The notes beneath the pieces are model-generated. The model was not told the origin of the DNA, did not search any database, and was given only the letters and a program-made list of their open reading frames with translations. A stretch of DNA of 64,000 nucleotides from Odobenus rosmarus divergens. Its lineage: Eukaryota > Chordata > Mammalia > Carnivora > Odobenidae. Of this stretch, positions 1 through 10,455 are shown one piece after another. Both the position numbers and the translations under genes were made by a program. Numbering within the stretch: position 1 is the stretch's first letter; the number at the start of each line of letters is the position of its first letter. Location of the stretch: assembly GCF_000321225.1 (NCBI RefSeq), contig NW_004450939.1, forward strand, positions 1,859,637 to 1,923,636, read 5' to 3'.

Positions 1-790
1 GTGTGTCTACATTGTTTACTTAATGCCACATTTCCCGTTTTCTAATTTCCCCCTGAAATCTAGATTTTCAGACTTAGGGTTTTCAAAGGGTACTTTTCCT
101 TTTAAAGACTTCTTATGTTTAATGTAAACATTTATAATGCGGTATTCTTCTTTTCCTTATATGTTAAGGGGAAAATTATACTATTTCAGTGTGAAAATAG
201 CTTTCATTTTTTTTCTAGTGAATATTCTTGAACTTTTAATGTAAATGTACAGATTGTTTTTTCATATTTTTTTATAAGGAAGCAGTGAACTGTCTAAAAT
301 GCAGTGAGGTTTGGTTTGCAGTATTTTTAACAGAACTTTAAGTCTCTTATTAAAAGAAGTTACTTCACTTTGAAGGAAACATGGCAAGGTAAAATAAGCA
401 AAAATTGGTTGTGTAAAGTAATAGTTGCAGATAGAGGATGTAATAAAACTCTTAACTCAATATCTTGTCTTTGCTATATTTAGGGATTAAATGATTCCAA
501 GATGGTCATGTTGTAAAATTGTGCTTAAGACTGGCATGGAAGTAGATCCTAGAAAATGTCTTCATTGTATTCCTGGGGAATATTTTAGAGAATGGGTCAT
601 TACCAGATTGTCAACATCATTTATATATTAAATTATTTGGGGGGAGATCACTATTTGGGGCACAGCTTTACAAATGATATCTCCATCTGATTGTTATTGG
701 GTAAAGAAGTATTGGAAGGTACTTGAAGAGTGTTCCAGAAATAAAACGCTGACATAGCATTCTTACCTGGAGCAGTGTAGTCAAGGGGAA
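1..790. other. AT-rich sequence without recognisable gene or repeat
   Basis: No reading frame of note, no SINE/LINE wording and no microsatellite longer than a few units was seen. A run of 13 A at about 802-814 follows. Nothing further can be supported. Confidence 0.5.
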
Positions 791-1229
791 ACATTATGAG
801 TTTAAAAAAAAAAAAAGAGCAAGAGATAGTCCAATCTTTGTTCTGTCAACCTACAGAGTATATGACCTTCAAGCTTTGTTCACAACCAAATTACGGTGCT
901 GTGTATTTCACAGCGAATCTTTTCCCTGGGGGGGTGTGTGTGTGCTTTCCCACAGGTAAGGCTGACCATTTCAAAAATGTACGCGTTGTCTCAAAAGCTT
1001 TCAATTGTAGTGGAACTTGAACAATAATTTCAATTTTGGGAACTTTTATTGTGATTATTATGTTTATGTCTAAATATTTGTGTTTAAAAATGTTCATTGA
1101 ATTTTTGTTTCTGATGTCAGAACATTCGGTAAATTCCAGGCATCCAGCAGAACTGACTTGGTAAAATATTGGCTCATAGCAGTTGAGAAGGTACATGTCT
1201 AGTGTAGAGTCAGACTGTTTGCAGGTAAA

Positions 1230-1415
1230 TCCTGGCACTTTACTTTCTGTGTGGCTTTAGAAAGGTTACTTACTCCCTCTCTTAGTCTGAGTTTTCTTGT
1301 TTTTCAAAGCAAAATAACAATACCAACCTCAAGGGGTTGTTGGCATGACTAAATGAGTTACTATATTCATAGCATGTAGAACACTGCCTGTACTAGTGAA
1401 AGATATATAAGGGTC
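1230..1415 (+). repeat. MIR SINE, sense
   Basis: The order of words matches the MIR core and 3' part: 'ctgtgtggctttag...ggttacttactccctctcttagtctgagtttt', then 'ggttgttggcatgactaaatgagtta' and 'agaacactgcctgtac'. It is heavily diverged, as expected of a mammal-wide element. No TSD survives. Confidence 0.75.
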
Positions 1416-1804
1416 AGGTATATAGGCAATAAAATCAAGTAGTTGAATATACTACAATATCTAAGGTCTTTTTAGGGAAGAGTTTATGCTTATTTATATA
1501 AAAAAGATCTGAACAGACTCTTTCCAGACCATGGAATTGTGGTGGATTTGTATTTTGTGTTCATTTTCTACAATGAACATTGATAACATTTTTAACTTTA
1601 TTTTTAAAGGGTTAATCCCAGCTCTAGACAGTTTCTTTATGGTGCTTGTATTAGTCAGGATTAGGATTAGCTGTGTGGACAGAAAACAAGATGGCAGTGA
1701 CTTAAACAAATAGGATCCAGATTGAGTTTGCAGGTCCTGCTATTCTGATGGCTTATTTTGATTCCATCGATTTGAGCCTCAGAACTTCGGTTTTCCCCTT
1801 ACTT

Positions 1805-2127
1805 TTTTTCCCCTTTAATTATGGTAAAATTCACATAACATAAGTTCACCTATTTAAGCCATTTTAACTATTTGATTTTTAAGTGATCTCTACACCCAAC
1901 GTGGGGCTCAAATAATACAACCCTGAGATCAAGAGTCAGGTGCTGCACCGACCCAGCCAGCCAGGTGTCTCTCCTTGATCCGTTTTAAAGTGTACAGTTA
2001 GTTCAGTGACATTCATTCAGAATGTTATGCAGCCAGAACATTTTCATCCTTCAGTTTCCAAAAAGAAAACCCTTTAAGCTGCCATTCCCATTTTCCCATT
2101 CCCTCAGCTCCTGGCAACTACTAAGCA
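1805..2127 (-). repeat. Old L1 3' UTR fragment, antisense, split by a SINEC
   Basis: The stretch 'ggtaaaattcacataacataag...gccattttaac' followed after a SINE by 'aaagtgtacagttagttcagtgacattcattcag...ctcctggcaactac' is the reverse complement of the 3' region of an old L1M subfamily. The two halves are contiguous in the L1 consensus, so the SINE at about 1876-1975 was inserted later. Confidence 0.75.
1876..1975 (-). mobile_element. Short old-type SINEC inside L1
   Basis: Reads 'tttttaagtgatctctacacccaacgtggggctcaa...agatcaagagtcaggtgctgcaccgaccc'. This is the reverse complement of the tRNA-derived head of an older CAN-SINE without the long CT tract. The divergence and the lack of a clean TSD suggest an older insertion than the full-length copies nearby. 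Confidence 0.75.
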
Positions 2128-2350
2128 GCAAGCAGAAGAATGGTGGTTGCCAGTGGCCGAGTGGGGGTGGGGAGGAACCAGGAGGTTGCTGTTCAGCATG
2201 GATAGAGTTTGTCGTGCAAGGTGAAAACGCAACATTGTGCTTACAGTTAACAATACTATACTGTGCTTGTAAACCTTTGTTGAGGGTAGGTCTCAGGTTA
2301 AGTGTGTTTCACCACATTGGAAAACAACCACAACGATAAAAGAAAAAATA
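2128..2350 (+). repeat. Old L1 3' end, sense
   Basis: 'gaatggtggttgccagtggc', 'cagttaacaatactatactgtgc' and 'gtctcaggttaagtgtgtttcaccac' are the terminal 3' UTR wording of L1MA/L1MB-type elements, ending in an A-rich tract near 2338-2350. It abuts an antisense L1 piece, so the junction is a rearrangement or two insertions. Confidence 0.7.
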
Positions 2351-3115
2351 CTTCCCTTCAAGAGGAACTGGTTTTGCAGTGTTCTTTGGGTGAGGTAAGT
2401 TCCATGAGTCCTTGAGGTAGGAGAGGCTTGGTGTTCTGCCTGTGCCTCCCCGCTCCCAGTGTCCATGGTTCCTTTTAAACTATCTATAACAGAGTGGAGG
2501 ACACACTTCAGTCACACCTGCCTCCCCTGTGCTTGAGCACAAACAGGAAAAGACACCTGGGGCAGCACAAACAGGTGGGCTGTGCCTGAGCAGCCTGTTG
2601 TTCCATGTGACTTAAAGAGCAGAAGGATCTGGAAGCCAATTTGAAAAAAGCCAAACATTGGCAGAAATACCTGCAACCTAAACTTCTCTCTTCTATGATT
2701 GTTCTCTGTCTCCTGTGTACCCCGCAACCACAGTGGGAGGTGAATCTGCACTGTAGGTATTATGAGCCCGTAGTTTACATCCGGGGAAGCTAATAGATGT
2801 AATATGATGCCACAAGAAACCTGAATATTTGTTACTAAGTTCCCACAAAATTTGTATTGATTTATTTTCTTTCCAAAGTACATGAAGGGAAATATATGCT
2901 GTGTGACATTAGTGTATTTACATTTCGTTTATTTAAAGAGAGATTTACATTCTAACTTTAATCTACTTCCTGATAGAAGTAATCTGAGCCTGTGGAGTTA
3001 AGTTACATTACTGGTTACAGAGTTCCGTTGAGACGCATTCTGGCTCATCAACTGTGCAAGTTGCTCTGACATGATGTGACAGGTTCCAAGCGAAAGGGCT
3101 ATTTCACAGGAATCC
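2351..3115. other. No gene or confident repeat
   Basis: Mixed-composition sequence. The part around 2750-2810 ('tattatgagcccgtagtttacatccgggg') faintly resembles an antisense MIR but is too diverged to call. A 123-codon minus-strand frame at 2512-2883 has no recognisable motif and is treated as chance. Confidence 0.4.
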
Positions 3116-3128
3116 CTAATTTCAATTT

Positions 3129-3336
3129 TTTCCTTTCTTTTTTTTTTTTAAAGATTTTATTTATTTATTTGACAGAAACACAGTGAGAGAGGGAACACAA
3201 GCAGGGGGAGTGGGAGAGGGAGAAGTAGGCTTCCCGTGGAGCAGGGAGCCCGATGCGGGGCTCGATCCCAGTACCCTGAGATCACAACCTGAGTGGAACC
3301 CAGACGCTTAACGACTGAGCCACCCAGGCGCCCCCC
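3129..3336 (-). mobile_element. SINEC (CAN-SINE), full length, antisense
   Basis: Begins with a T-rich tail complement and 'aaagattttatttatttatttg', then the GA-rich complement of the CT tract, the B-box complement 'ggggctcgatccc', and ends 'gactgagccacccaggcgcccc'. An imperfect 13-bp TSD flanks it: ctaatttcaattt (3116-3128) and ctagtttcaattt (3336-3348). Confidence 0.95.
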
Positions 3337-3638
3337 TAGTTTCAATTTCTAATTGAAATTTTTTTTTTCTTAATATGTATCATCACAGACAAGTTAAAGC
3401 AAATATGTAGTTATATAAGGTTATTTGGGGAGAGGCAAGAAAATGGCTCAAGTATATGAGGCATAGGAAGAGAAAAAAAAGTGATGTGATTTTATTGGAA
3501 TCAAACCAGGTTAGTCACATTTCTGTTCTGTGACTCTAACTTGGTGAAGCTGGACACATCTGATTCACAAGGGCAATGCGTCCCTGAGTGAAACAAGAAT
3601 ACCCTTCCCAGTCCAATTCTCAAAATGCTGTATTCTTT

Positions 3639-3831
3639 TTTTTTTTTAAAGATTTTATTTATTTATTTGAGAGAGAGAGAATGAGAGATAGCACGAGAAG
3701 GGAGAGGGTCAGAGGGAGAAGCAGACTCCCCGCTGAGCAGGGAGCCCGATGCGGGACTCGATCCTGGGACTCCAGGATCATGACCTGAGCCGAAGGCAGT
3801 CGCTTAACCAAGTGAGCCACCCAGGCGCCCC
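3639..3831 (-). mobile_element. SINEC, full length, antisense, perfect TSD
   Basis: Same architecture as the copy 300 bp upstream. It is flanked by a perfect 18-bp direct repeat, caaaatgctgtattcttt, at 3621-3638 and 3832-3849. The intact duplication and intact head suggest a comparatively recent insertion. Confidence 0.96.
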
Positions 3832-3849
3832 CAAAATGCTGTATTCTTT

Positions 3850-4589
3850 ACAGGGGGCCCCTCACTCCCCCACACCCTCTTGATTCAGAAAGATCATGTA
3901 TCATTTCAAAGGAATTCTGTATGTATGTGTTTACTTAGGCTACAAATAATATCCATGATCACAAATTCACAGAAAATGTCCGTTTTTCATAACTGAATTT
4001 GTCTTTATCTTGTCACCCCCATACACCCCCCATTCAGTGGGGTGGCAGAAGTGAAATAAAAATGTAAATTTTACCAGTCAGATTAAAATTAGGGTTCTCC
4101 CTCACTGTTCTATTATGTGTGACCTTCAGAGAGTTTATGCTACTTACAGCAATTGGGGATCAGAGTGCAGGGTCTCTGTTCTTGAGATCTTGAGAACTAG
4201 CATGCCCCCGCTTCTTTTCACTGTATTTACTAACTCTTGAAAAACTTGTATGCTCCTCTAGCCCATCTTTCTGAGCAGATTTGCTAAGTAATCTAAGAAT
4301 TTGAATCAATTCAAATTATTGAATCAAATTATCTCAGACAGCTAGTCTAATTTCCTATCTCTAATCTACACACATACCAAATATGTAACAATAGAGTAAG
4401 ATTATTGTCTTGATAGATGAGGCTAAGAGAGCATAAGAACAATGCTCTAAAGAGAAGAAAAACGAAGCAAGCCAAAACAAAAAAATCCACGGGTATACAC
4501 ACAAGAGAACTTTCAAATTTGAATGGAATTTCTGTTGTCCTAAACAGGTCCAAAAATTGTTGGGCCTGGCATGGGAAAAATGTTTAATT
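3850..4589. other. No gene or confident repeat
   Basis: Unique-looking AT-rich sequence. Two overlapping minus-strand frames (4347-4553, 4361-4600) show no motif and are taken as chance. Confidence 0.4.
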
Positions 4590-4655
4590 TGCCAAGTCAC
4601 CTGGATAAGCTTCTTAATCTCCTTGTGCTTCAGTTTATTATCTAAAGCAAGGCTC
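4590..4655 (+). repeat. MIR fragment
   Basis: 'gccaagtcacctggataagcttcttaatctccttgtgcttcagttt' follows the MIR core (caagtcacttaa...ctcagttt) with a small insertion. Short and diverged. Confidence 0.5.
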
Positions 4656-4659
4656 TTCA

Positions 4660-4990
4660 GTGAGTGAATGAGTCAGTCATTGACAATTATTTCTTGGTCA
4701 TCTACCACATGCTAAGTGTAATTCTAGGTGCTAAAGATACAGCAGTGGGGGCACCTGAGTGGCTCAGTCGGTTAAGCATCTGAGTCTTGATTTCGGCTCA
4801 GGTCATGATCTCAGGGTTGCAAGATCAAGCCCCGCTTTGGGCTCCGCACTGGGCATGGAGACTGCCTAAGCTTCTCTCTCCCTCTGCCCCTCCCATCCCT
4901 CTCTCTTCAAAAATAAATAGATAGATAAAAAGTCAAGACACAGCAATGAATAAAATAGCCAAAGACTGCGTTCTTGCAACAGTTGTGTTC
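4660..4990 (-). repeat. L2 3' end, antisense, split by SINEC
   Basis: 'gtgagtgaatgagtcagtcattgacaattatttcttggtcatctaccacatgctaagtg...ctaggtgctaaagatacagcagtg' is the reverse complement of the L2 3' end. After the SINE the L2 resumes at about 4935 with 'gacacagcaatgaataaaatagccaaagac'. Confidence 0.7.
4748..4932 (+). mobile_element. SINEC, sense, nested in L2
   Basis: Starts 'ggggcacctgagtggctcagtcggttaag', carries the B-box region and the CT tract, and ends in 'aaaataaatagatagataaaaa'. The flanks 'agatacagcagtg' and 'agacacagcaatg' are a diverged TSD derived from the L2 target. Confidence 0.93.
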
Positions 4991-5049
4991 CAAGAAGGGA
5001 GCGAAAACAGTCCTTTTTTTCCCTCCTTTTTGTCTTGTATTTACTGCCT

Positions 5050-5110
5050 CCCAGAATTAGAACTGAATTTGGATCCTAGCTTTGCTACTTGGCAGATCCC
5101 TTTATTTGGC
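5050..5110 (+). repeat. MIR 5' half fragment
   Basis: 'gaactgaatttggatcctagctttgctacttggcaga' parallels the MIR tRNA-like and adjoining core words (gggttcgaatcccggctctgccactta). It is short, so the call is tentative. Confidence 0.4.
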
Positions 5111-5114
5111 GCAT

Positions 5115-6560
5115 CAAAGGGGAGGCGCCCATGACTCTGGAATATTGCAGAGAAGACATAAATAAGCATGAACTAGCAAGTCTTTCTGAGAACCTAAACT
5201 GCTAATATCAGCATTTGGCCTCTTGTTCTTCTAACAATTGTCTGCCTTGTCTTCTGACATGTCTTTACAGCTATGAGCCTGGTCTGATTTCAGATCTGGT
5301 GTTTGCCGCCTGGCTAATTTACATTACCCTTGAGGTTTTGTCTCCACCCCATGTCAATCCATTCTGGCTATGGTGCTTGAAAAAAAATTCCCTTTTAAAC
5401 AGAGCCTGCTTGTCCTTCCTAATCTTACATCATGACTTGGGCCCTCTATATTCCACTGTCTGGGTTTCTATACATCTCTGCACCAGCAGCTCTGTAATTT
5501 TGAGCAGATTTTAACAGGCAAAGATCTCAAGGAGATAAAATTTGGCAATATATCTAAATTTTATTATAAATTAAAAAACTCCATTGTGTGTACTGACATT
5601 CACTTTATATAAAAAGAAATGACACTTGTCAAATTGTTTTACTAGAGAGCTAATTTTCCTTTTGGGATTATTTATGTGTCCAAATAATATGTTTTAGATA
5701 TTTTAGGAAGGCATCAATGTGACTAGTGTATGATAGAATGATTATTAAATGCATTTTATCTATTATTAACTGTGTCAGCTGTACCCAAACTCACAGTTAA
5801 TTAGGTTTTCTTTTTTTTTCTTTCCTTTTCCCTTCTCTGTTTAGAACCAAATGCTTTATTTCACACACCATAAAAGCTCAGTGCAATTCATGGGTGGTGG
5901 ATTTATAAGTGCTTTCTTCCTGCTTCTGCTGCTTATTCCAAACATGAATCAAATAAATGTACTTGAGATGGTTTCTATAAGAAAATTAATTTATTTTTCA
6001 TACCTTGCCAACATTAGGTGAAAATCCCAGTTTGGGGCTATGGGCTATTTTTTAAAATTATATTTTAAAATTAATGAGGTTAAGAATTGAGGATAGAGAC
6101 CAATATAAGTGGCATTTTTTCCAGTTCTTTTATTTCTACCTAAAATAATACTAAACATGCAGATATTGTCCACACTCATACCTCTGTTGGTGAGATGACT
6201 TTTCCCCCCCCCAAAATCAGGGCAGGTTCGGAATCCCTATATTTTGAGGAGTCAATAGAAATTTTTTTTTCTCAAGGGGAGTTGTGTATTTTACTAATTT
6301 CACTATGACCCTTGAGACAGAGATAATGGGCAATGGTACCAAATATAGTACTTTATTCTTTATTCGAGGCAGTTTTAACTGGCAGGTTTCTTTCTGTTCT
6401 TTAATAACAACACTACACAGCAAGTTGGCATAATTTCTGGACTTTGAAATTTCTCAGAAGAATTTTGTAAAGTTTTTTGGAAGTGACGTACAATTCCACA
6501 TTTCTTGTCAGAGCTGTCACTCTGGATAAAGTAAGAGTCTACTGGTGGCTTTCAGTCAGA
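5115..6560. other. No gene or confident repeat
   Basis: Contains a polypyrimidine run ending 'ctgtttag' at about 5810-5845, a run of nine C near 6204, and AT-rich stretches. The 99-codon frame at 5215-5514 has no recognisable domain. Confidence 0.4.
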
Positions 6561-6695
6561 GAAGAGAAGTGCGTTCTGATACCAGTACCCATCTCACTGG
6601 ATTGCTTTGAAGATTAACCCGGCCAGTACACGCACTATATTTAGCACAGTGCCAGGCCTGGAGTGAGCATTCAGTAAATGTGAGCATGTGTTGGG
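6560..6695 (+). repeat. MIR 3' half
   Basis: 'cccatctcactggattgctttgaagattaa...gcacagtgccaggcctggagtgagcattcagtaaatgt' matches the MIR 3' part in order. Confidence 0.75.
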
Positions 6696-6709
6696 TTATT
6701 TGGTATTAG

Positions 6710-6775
6710 CAGACCTAGAGTCAGAATTGGGTTTGGATTCCCAGCTTTGTCACTTACTAGACCCCCTCACCTGTG
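6710..6775 (+). repeat. MIR 5' half
   Basis: 'agacctagagtcagaattgggtttggattcccagctttgtcacttactag' matches the 5' half of MIR. It lies directly after a MIR 3' half, so it is a second copy rather than the same one. Confidence 0.7.
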
Positions 6776-7160
6776 ATACTGTGGAGGCCCCTCACAGTGA
6801 GTTGAGCGACCTTAATATCTGGACTCTATGAAAATACACTGAGAGTCATAAACTAGCAAGTTACACTTAGAAGCTTGACCTTCATTGCTATTTGGCATCT
6901 TATCCCTAGGGGTCCAAGAACCTAAATAAACAAAAAACCTATTTGATGATTAATCATCTGAATGGCTTGGCACAAGGGTTACGATGCTATGTGTCAAATA
7001 ATAGTGTTATGCTCTACATCATATAGTTTATGCCCTACAGTGATCCTTGATCGAATTCCTTCTATTAACCTAAAATATCCCTGCCCCTTTCAATGCAATT
7101 CATGATGTTTTTCCTCTTGGGAAGAGTAAATTACATTAGCATTAAGTAAGACGTAACTTA
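6776..7160. other. No gene or confident repeat
   Basis: Unique-looking sequence between a MIR and a SINEC; nothing recognised. Confidence 0.4.
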
Positions 7161-7177
7161 TTAAATCAGATAGTTGA

Positions 7178-7385
7178 GGGGCGCCTGGGTGGCTCAGTTG
7201 GTTAAGCGGCTGCCTTCGGCTCAGGTCATGATCCCAGGGTCCTGGGATTGAGCCCGGCATCGGGCTCCCTGCTTGGCGGGAAGCCTGCTTCTCCCTCTCC
7301 CACTCCCCCTGCTTGTGTTCCTGCTCTCGCTATCTCTCTCTGTCAAATAAATAAATAAAATCTTTAAAAAAAAATAACAAAAATG
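7178..7385 (+). mobile_element. SINEC, full length, sense
   Basis: Starts 'ggggcgcctgggtggctcag', keeps the A- and B-box regions, and ends 'tctgtcaaataaataaataaaatctttaaaa'. A 17-bp TSD with one mismatch flanks it: taaatcagatagttgag at 7162-7178 and taaatcagctagttgag at 7386-7402. Confidence 0.96.
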
Positions 7386-7597
7386 TAAATCAGCTAGTTG
7401 AGGAGGTTTCTGGGAAGGAGAGGGCACAATCGCATCCTCAACTGAAGATCCTCTGCCTCTCTCCAGCTTCTGGCAATTACAGCTCATCCGTGCCATGCCT
7501 TCTATAATCCTGCATTCTTTGCATCTATCTGTAAACTAACCTAGGCCCTCGATGGTAACTACTTACCCCCAGATCCCATACAATATTTGAGAACAAG

Positions 7598-7757
7598 CTC
7601 GGGTCATGATCCTGGAGTCCCGGGATCGAGTCCCGCATTGGGCTCCCTTGCTTGGCAGGGAGTCTGCTTCTCCCTCTGACCCTCTCCCCTCTCATGCTCT
7701 CTCTCTATCTCACTCTCTCTCTCTCAAATAAATAAATAAAATCTTAAAAAAAAAAGA
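7598..7757 (+). mobile_element. SINEC, 5'-truncated, sense
   Basis: Begins inside the element at 'ctcgggtcatgatcctgg', lacking the head and A box, then runs through the CT tract to an AAATAAAT tail. It is flanked by gagaacaag at about 7590 and after the tail at about 7757. A 5' truncation with a TSD points to incomplete reverse transcription. Confidence 0.9.
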
Positions 7758-8016
7758 GAACAAGTTCTAAAGCTTTTGTAGGTTAGCATGAGTTCTCACT
7801 TTTCTTTTTTCTTTTCTTTTTTTTAAGCTCTCACTTTCAAAGAATGTGTTTTTATTGGCACTTTCTGAGATTTTCCCCCACTCACTTTTCAACTTCCTGC
7901 TTCTTTATTCCTCAGAAGTTTTCTATTTGATTTTACTGGTCCTGATTCACTGATTCACTAATTCACTGATTTTACTAGTCCTTGTATGTATTTTGTTGTG
8001 TGAGAATTATTTTTGT

Positions 8017-8590
8017 ATATTCATTTTCTATCATCATGTAAGAAATTACCACATATTTAGTGGCTTACAACCACACATTTGTTATCTCGATCCCATGGTG
8101 CAGGAGCATGAGCCCAGCTTAGCTAGGTCCTGTGCTCAGGGTCTCATCAGGTTGTAATCAAGACGTTAGCTGGGCTCTGGGCTCATCTGGAGGCTTGCTA
8201 TGGAAGACTCGCTTCCAAGCTCTTTCAGGGTGTTGGCACAATTCATTTCCTTGCAGCTGTAGAACTTGAACCTCTATTTCTGGCCAACTGTGGTCTTTAT
8301 AGGTCGTCCTCAGGTCTTTCAGGCATGCAAGTGCTCAAAGACACTCCACGTCCCTGCCTTGCCCTTCCTCAACACAGCTGCTTGCTTGTCTCCCTCCGGT
8401 CTAAGCCAGAGACCTACCTAAAGCAACCTAATCGTGGCAGTGACATCCTATGGTCTTTGCCATATTCTGTTGGCTAGATGCAAATCACAAGTCTGATCTG
8501 CATGCCTTTGGCGGGGTGTGGGTGGAAATGACACAAAGCCATGGACACCAGCAAATCACAGGGGGTCACTTAGGTCTGTTACCACATCCT
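8017..8590 (-). repeat. MLT1-type MaLR LTR, antisense
   Basis: 'gtaagaaattaccacatatttagtggcttacaaccacac', 'cccagcttagctaggtcctgtgctcagggtctc' and 'acctaatcgtggcagtgacatcc' are the reverse complement of a MaLR LTR. The same family in sense orientation lies at 16983-17492, so the two can be aligned to each other. Solo LTR; no internal sequence seen. Confidence 0.7.
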
Positions 8591-8699
8591 GTCTCCTGGT
8601 CTCACTGAAAACGGAGCTTCAAGATTTTATGTCTATGCCTTGTTTTTAATGTTTCTTGCTGCTGTCTTATGAATTCCGAAAGGAAAGATCTCTATGTTT

Positions 8700-8905
8700 T
8701 GGGAGGTGGGTGGGGGATGGGCTAGATGGATGATGGGCATTAAGGAGGGCCCTTGTTATGATGAGCTCTGGGTGTTATATGTAAGCAATGAATCACTAAA
8801 TGCTGCTTCTGAAACCAATATTGCCCTGTATGTTAACTGTGTAGAATTTAAATAAAAATATGAAAAAAAAAATAAAGTCACAATAAAGATGCATTGACAC
8901 AATTT
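8700..8905 (+). mobile_element. 5'-truncated L1 3' end with probable 3' transduction
   Basis: 'gggaggtgggtgggggatgggctag', 'ttaaggagggcccttgttatgatgagctctgggtgttatatg' and 'gtagaatttaaataaaaatatgaaaaaa' are the 3' terminus of carnivore L1. A perfect 17-bp TSD, gaaagatctctatgttt, flanks the insertion at 8683-8699 and 8911-8927. Between the first A-run (8863-8872) and a second short A-run (8906-8910) lie about 33 non-L1 bases that contain AATAAA at 8882-8887. Confidence 0.9.
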
Positions 8906-9129
8906 AAAAAGAAAGATCTCTATGTTTATCCTGAAAGCCCATTGATAGAAATTTCAATGATTTAATGAGGGACACCATTTCTTTAGGCCATATTAGAGTT
9001 TGGATACGTAACATCTTATATCTGTGTTGTAAACACGTGGCATTTTCTGTTGTAGCTGCTCTATCTAGATGACTGATTATAATTTGCATCTGTAATGTTT
9101 AGGATGATTGGTAAGAGGAAAGGAAGGAA

Positions 9130-9290
9130 GAAAACTAACATTGTTGAGTACATGTTGGATAGTTAGAATTTAATTCTGACATGTTGCCATATTTATTTTA
9201 TAGATCAAGAGACTGAGGTTAGAGATTAAGGAACTGGTCCAGAGCCATAGAAATAGTTGTGGAAGAATGTGGGGCTGAAGTACAGTTCAT
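9130..9290 (-). repeat. MIR, antisense
   Basis: 'ttattttatagatcaagagactgaggttagagattaaggaactggtccagagccatag' is the reverse complement of the MIR core, continuing to 'gtggggctgaagtacag'. Confidence 0.75.
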
Positions 9291-10130
9291 GCATTTGTAA
9301 TGTGGAATTAATTAGATAGTTTTCAGTATAGTCAAAGTTGTGCAACCACCATCACAATCAATTTAAATACATTTTCATCACCCCCAAAATAAAACCCATA
9401 TTCATTAATTGTAATTCTCCAGTGTCACCGGCCTTATGCATTAGCCAACTAGCCTACAGATTTGCCTATTTTGCACATTTTACTTGAATGGAACCATATA
9501 ATATGTGATCCTTTGTGACTGTCTTCTTCAGCTTAGTATAATATTTTTAAGGTTTATTAAGATTGTAGCATGTATCATTACTTTAGTCTTTTTATGGCTG
9601 AAAACACTCCACTGTCTGGATATACACATTTTGTTCTTTTATTCATCAGCTGATGGACATTATGATTGTTTCCATTTTTTTTTTTAGCTATTATGGATAA
9701 TGCTTCCATGAATATGCATGTACAAATTTCTGTGTGGATATGTTTTCATTTCTCTTGGGTATATAGCTAGGAGTGAAATTACTGAATCACATGGTAATTC
9801 TATGTTTAAGTTTTCAAGAAATAGTTAAAATGTTTTCCAAAGCAGCTGTACCATTTTACATTTCCACAAACGGTGGGTGAGAGTTGTGATTTTTCCACAT
9901 CCTTAGCAATGCCATTTTAGAGGACGTGAAGTCATATCTCATTGTGGTTTTTATTTCTCTAATAATGTTAAGCTTCTATTAATGTGTATATTGGCCATTT
10001 GTCTATCTTCTTCGGAGAACTATCTATTCACATCCTTTGTCCGTTTTTAAAGTAGGTTATTTTTCTTTTTATTATTGAGTTCAAAGTGTTCTTCACATAT
10101 TCTGGGTATACAACTCTTATCAGAAATTTA

Positions 10131-10272
10131 GGGCCCTGGGTGGCTCAGTAGGTTAAGTGTCTGCCTTAGGCTTAGGTCATGATCCTGGCTTCTCCCTCTC
10201 CCACTCCTCCTGCTTGTGCTCTCTCTCTCTGTCTCTCTCTCTGTCAAATAAATAAATAAACTCTTTAAAAAA
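10131..10272 (+). mobile_element. SINEC, sense, with internal deletion, nested in L1
   Basis: The head 'ggccctgggtggctcagtaggttaag' runs to 'gtcatgatcc' and then jumps directly to 'tggcttctccctctcccactcc', omitting the B-box region. The tail is 'tctgtcaaataaataaataaactcttt'. L1 sequence continues on both sides. Confidence 0.92.
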
Positions 10273-10338
10273 TGTAATTTGGAAGTATTTTCTTTCATTT
10301 TGCAGATAGACTTTTAACTTTCTTGACACAGTTCTTTG

Positions 10339-10455
10339 TTTTTTTATAAAGATTTTTTTTTTTTAAGTAATTTCTGCACCCAAGGTGGGGCTCGAACTCA
10401 CAACCCCAAGATCAAGACTCAGATGCTCCACTGACTGAGCCAGCCAGGCGTCCCT
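10339..10455 (-). mobile_element. Short old-type SINEC, antisense, nested in L1
   Basis: 'ataaagattttttttttttaagtaatttctgcacccaaggtggggctcgaactc...ctgactgagccagccaggcgtccc'. It is the same short type as at 1876-1975. Diverged flanks 'ttgacacagttctttg' and 'ctgatagtgttctttg' look like the TSD. It forms a tail-to-tail pair with the SINEC 67 bp upstream. Confidence 0.9.

Noticed and set aside
850..957. Possible small exon (acceptor 'caacctacag' near 857, donor cacag|gtaagg near 954)
   Set aside because: Weak acceptor, no coding signal and no compositional change; such pairs are common by chance.
3588..3788. Frame containing RERERMRDSTRRERVRGRSRLPAEQGARCG-like text, repeated at other sites
   Set aside because: Translation of SINEC; the same peptide recurs wherever an antisense SINEC lies (for example 7221-7496, 12194-12412, 54748-54972).
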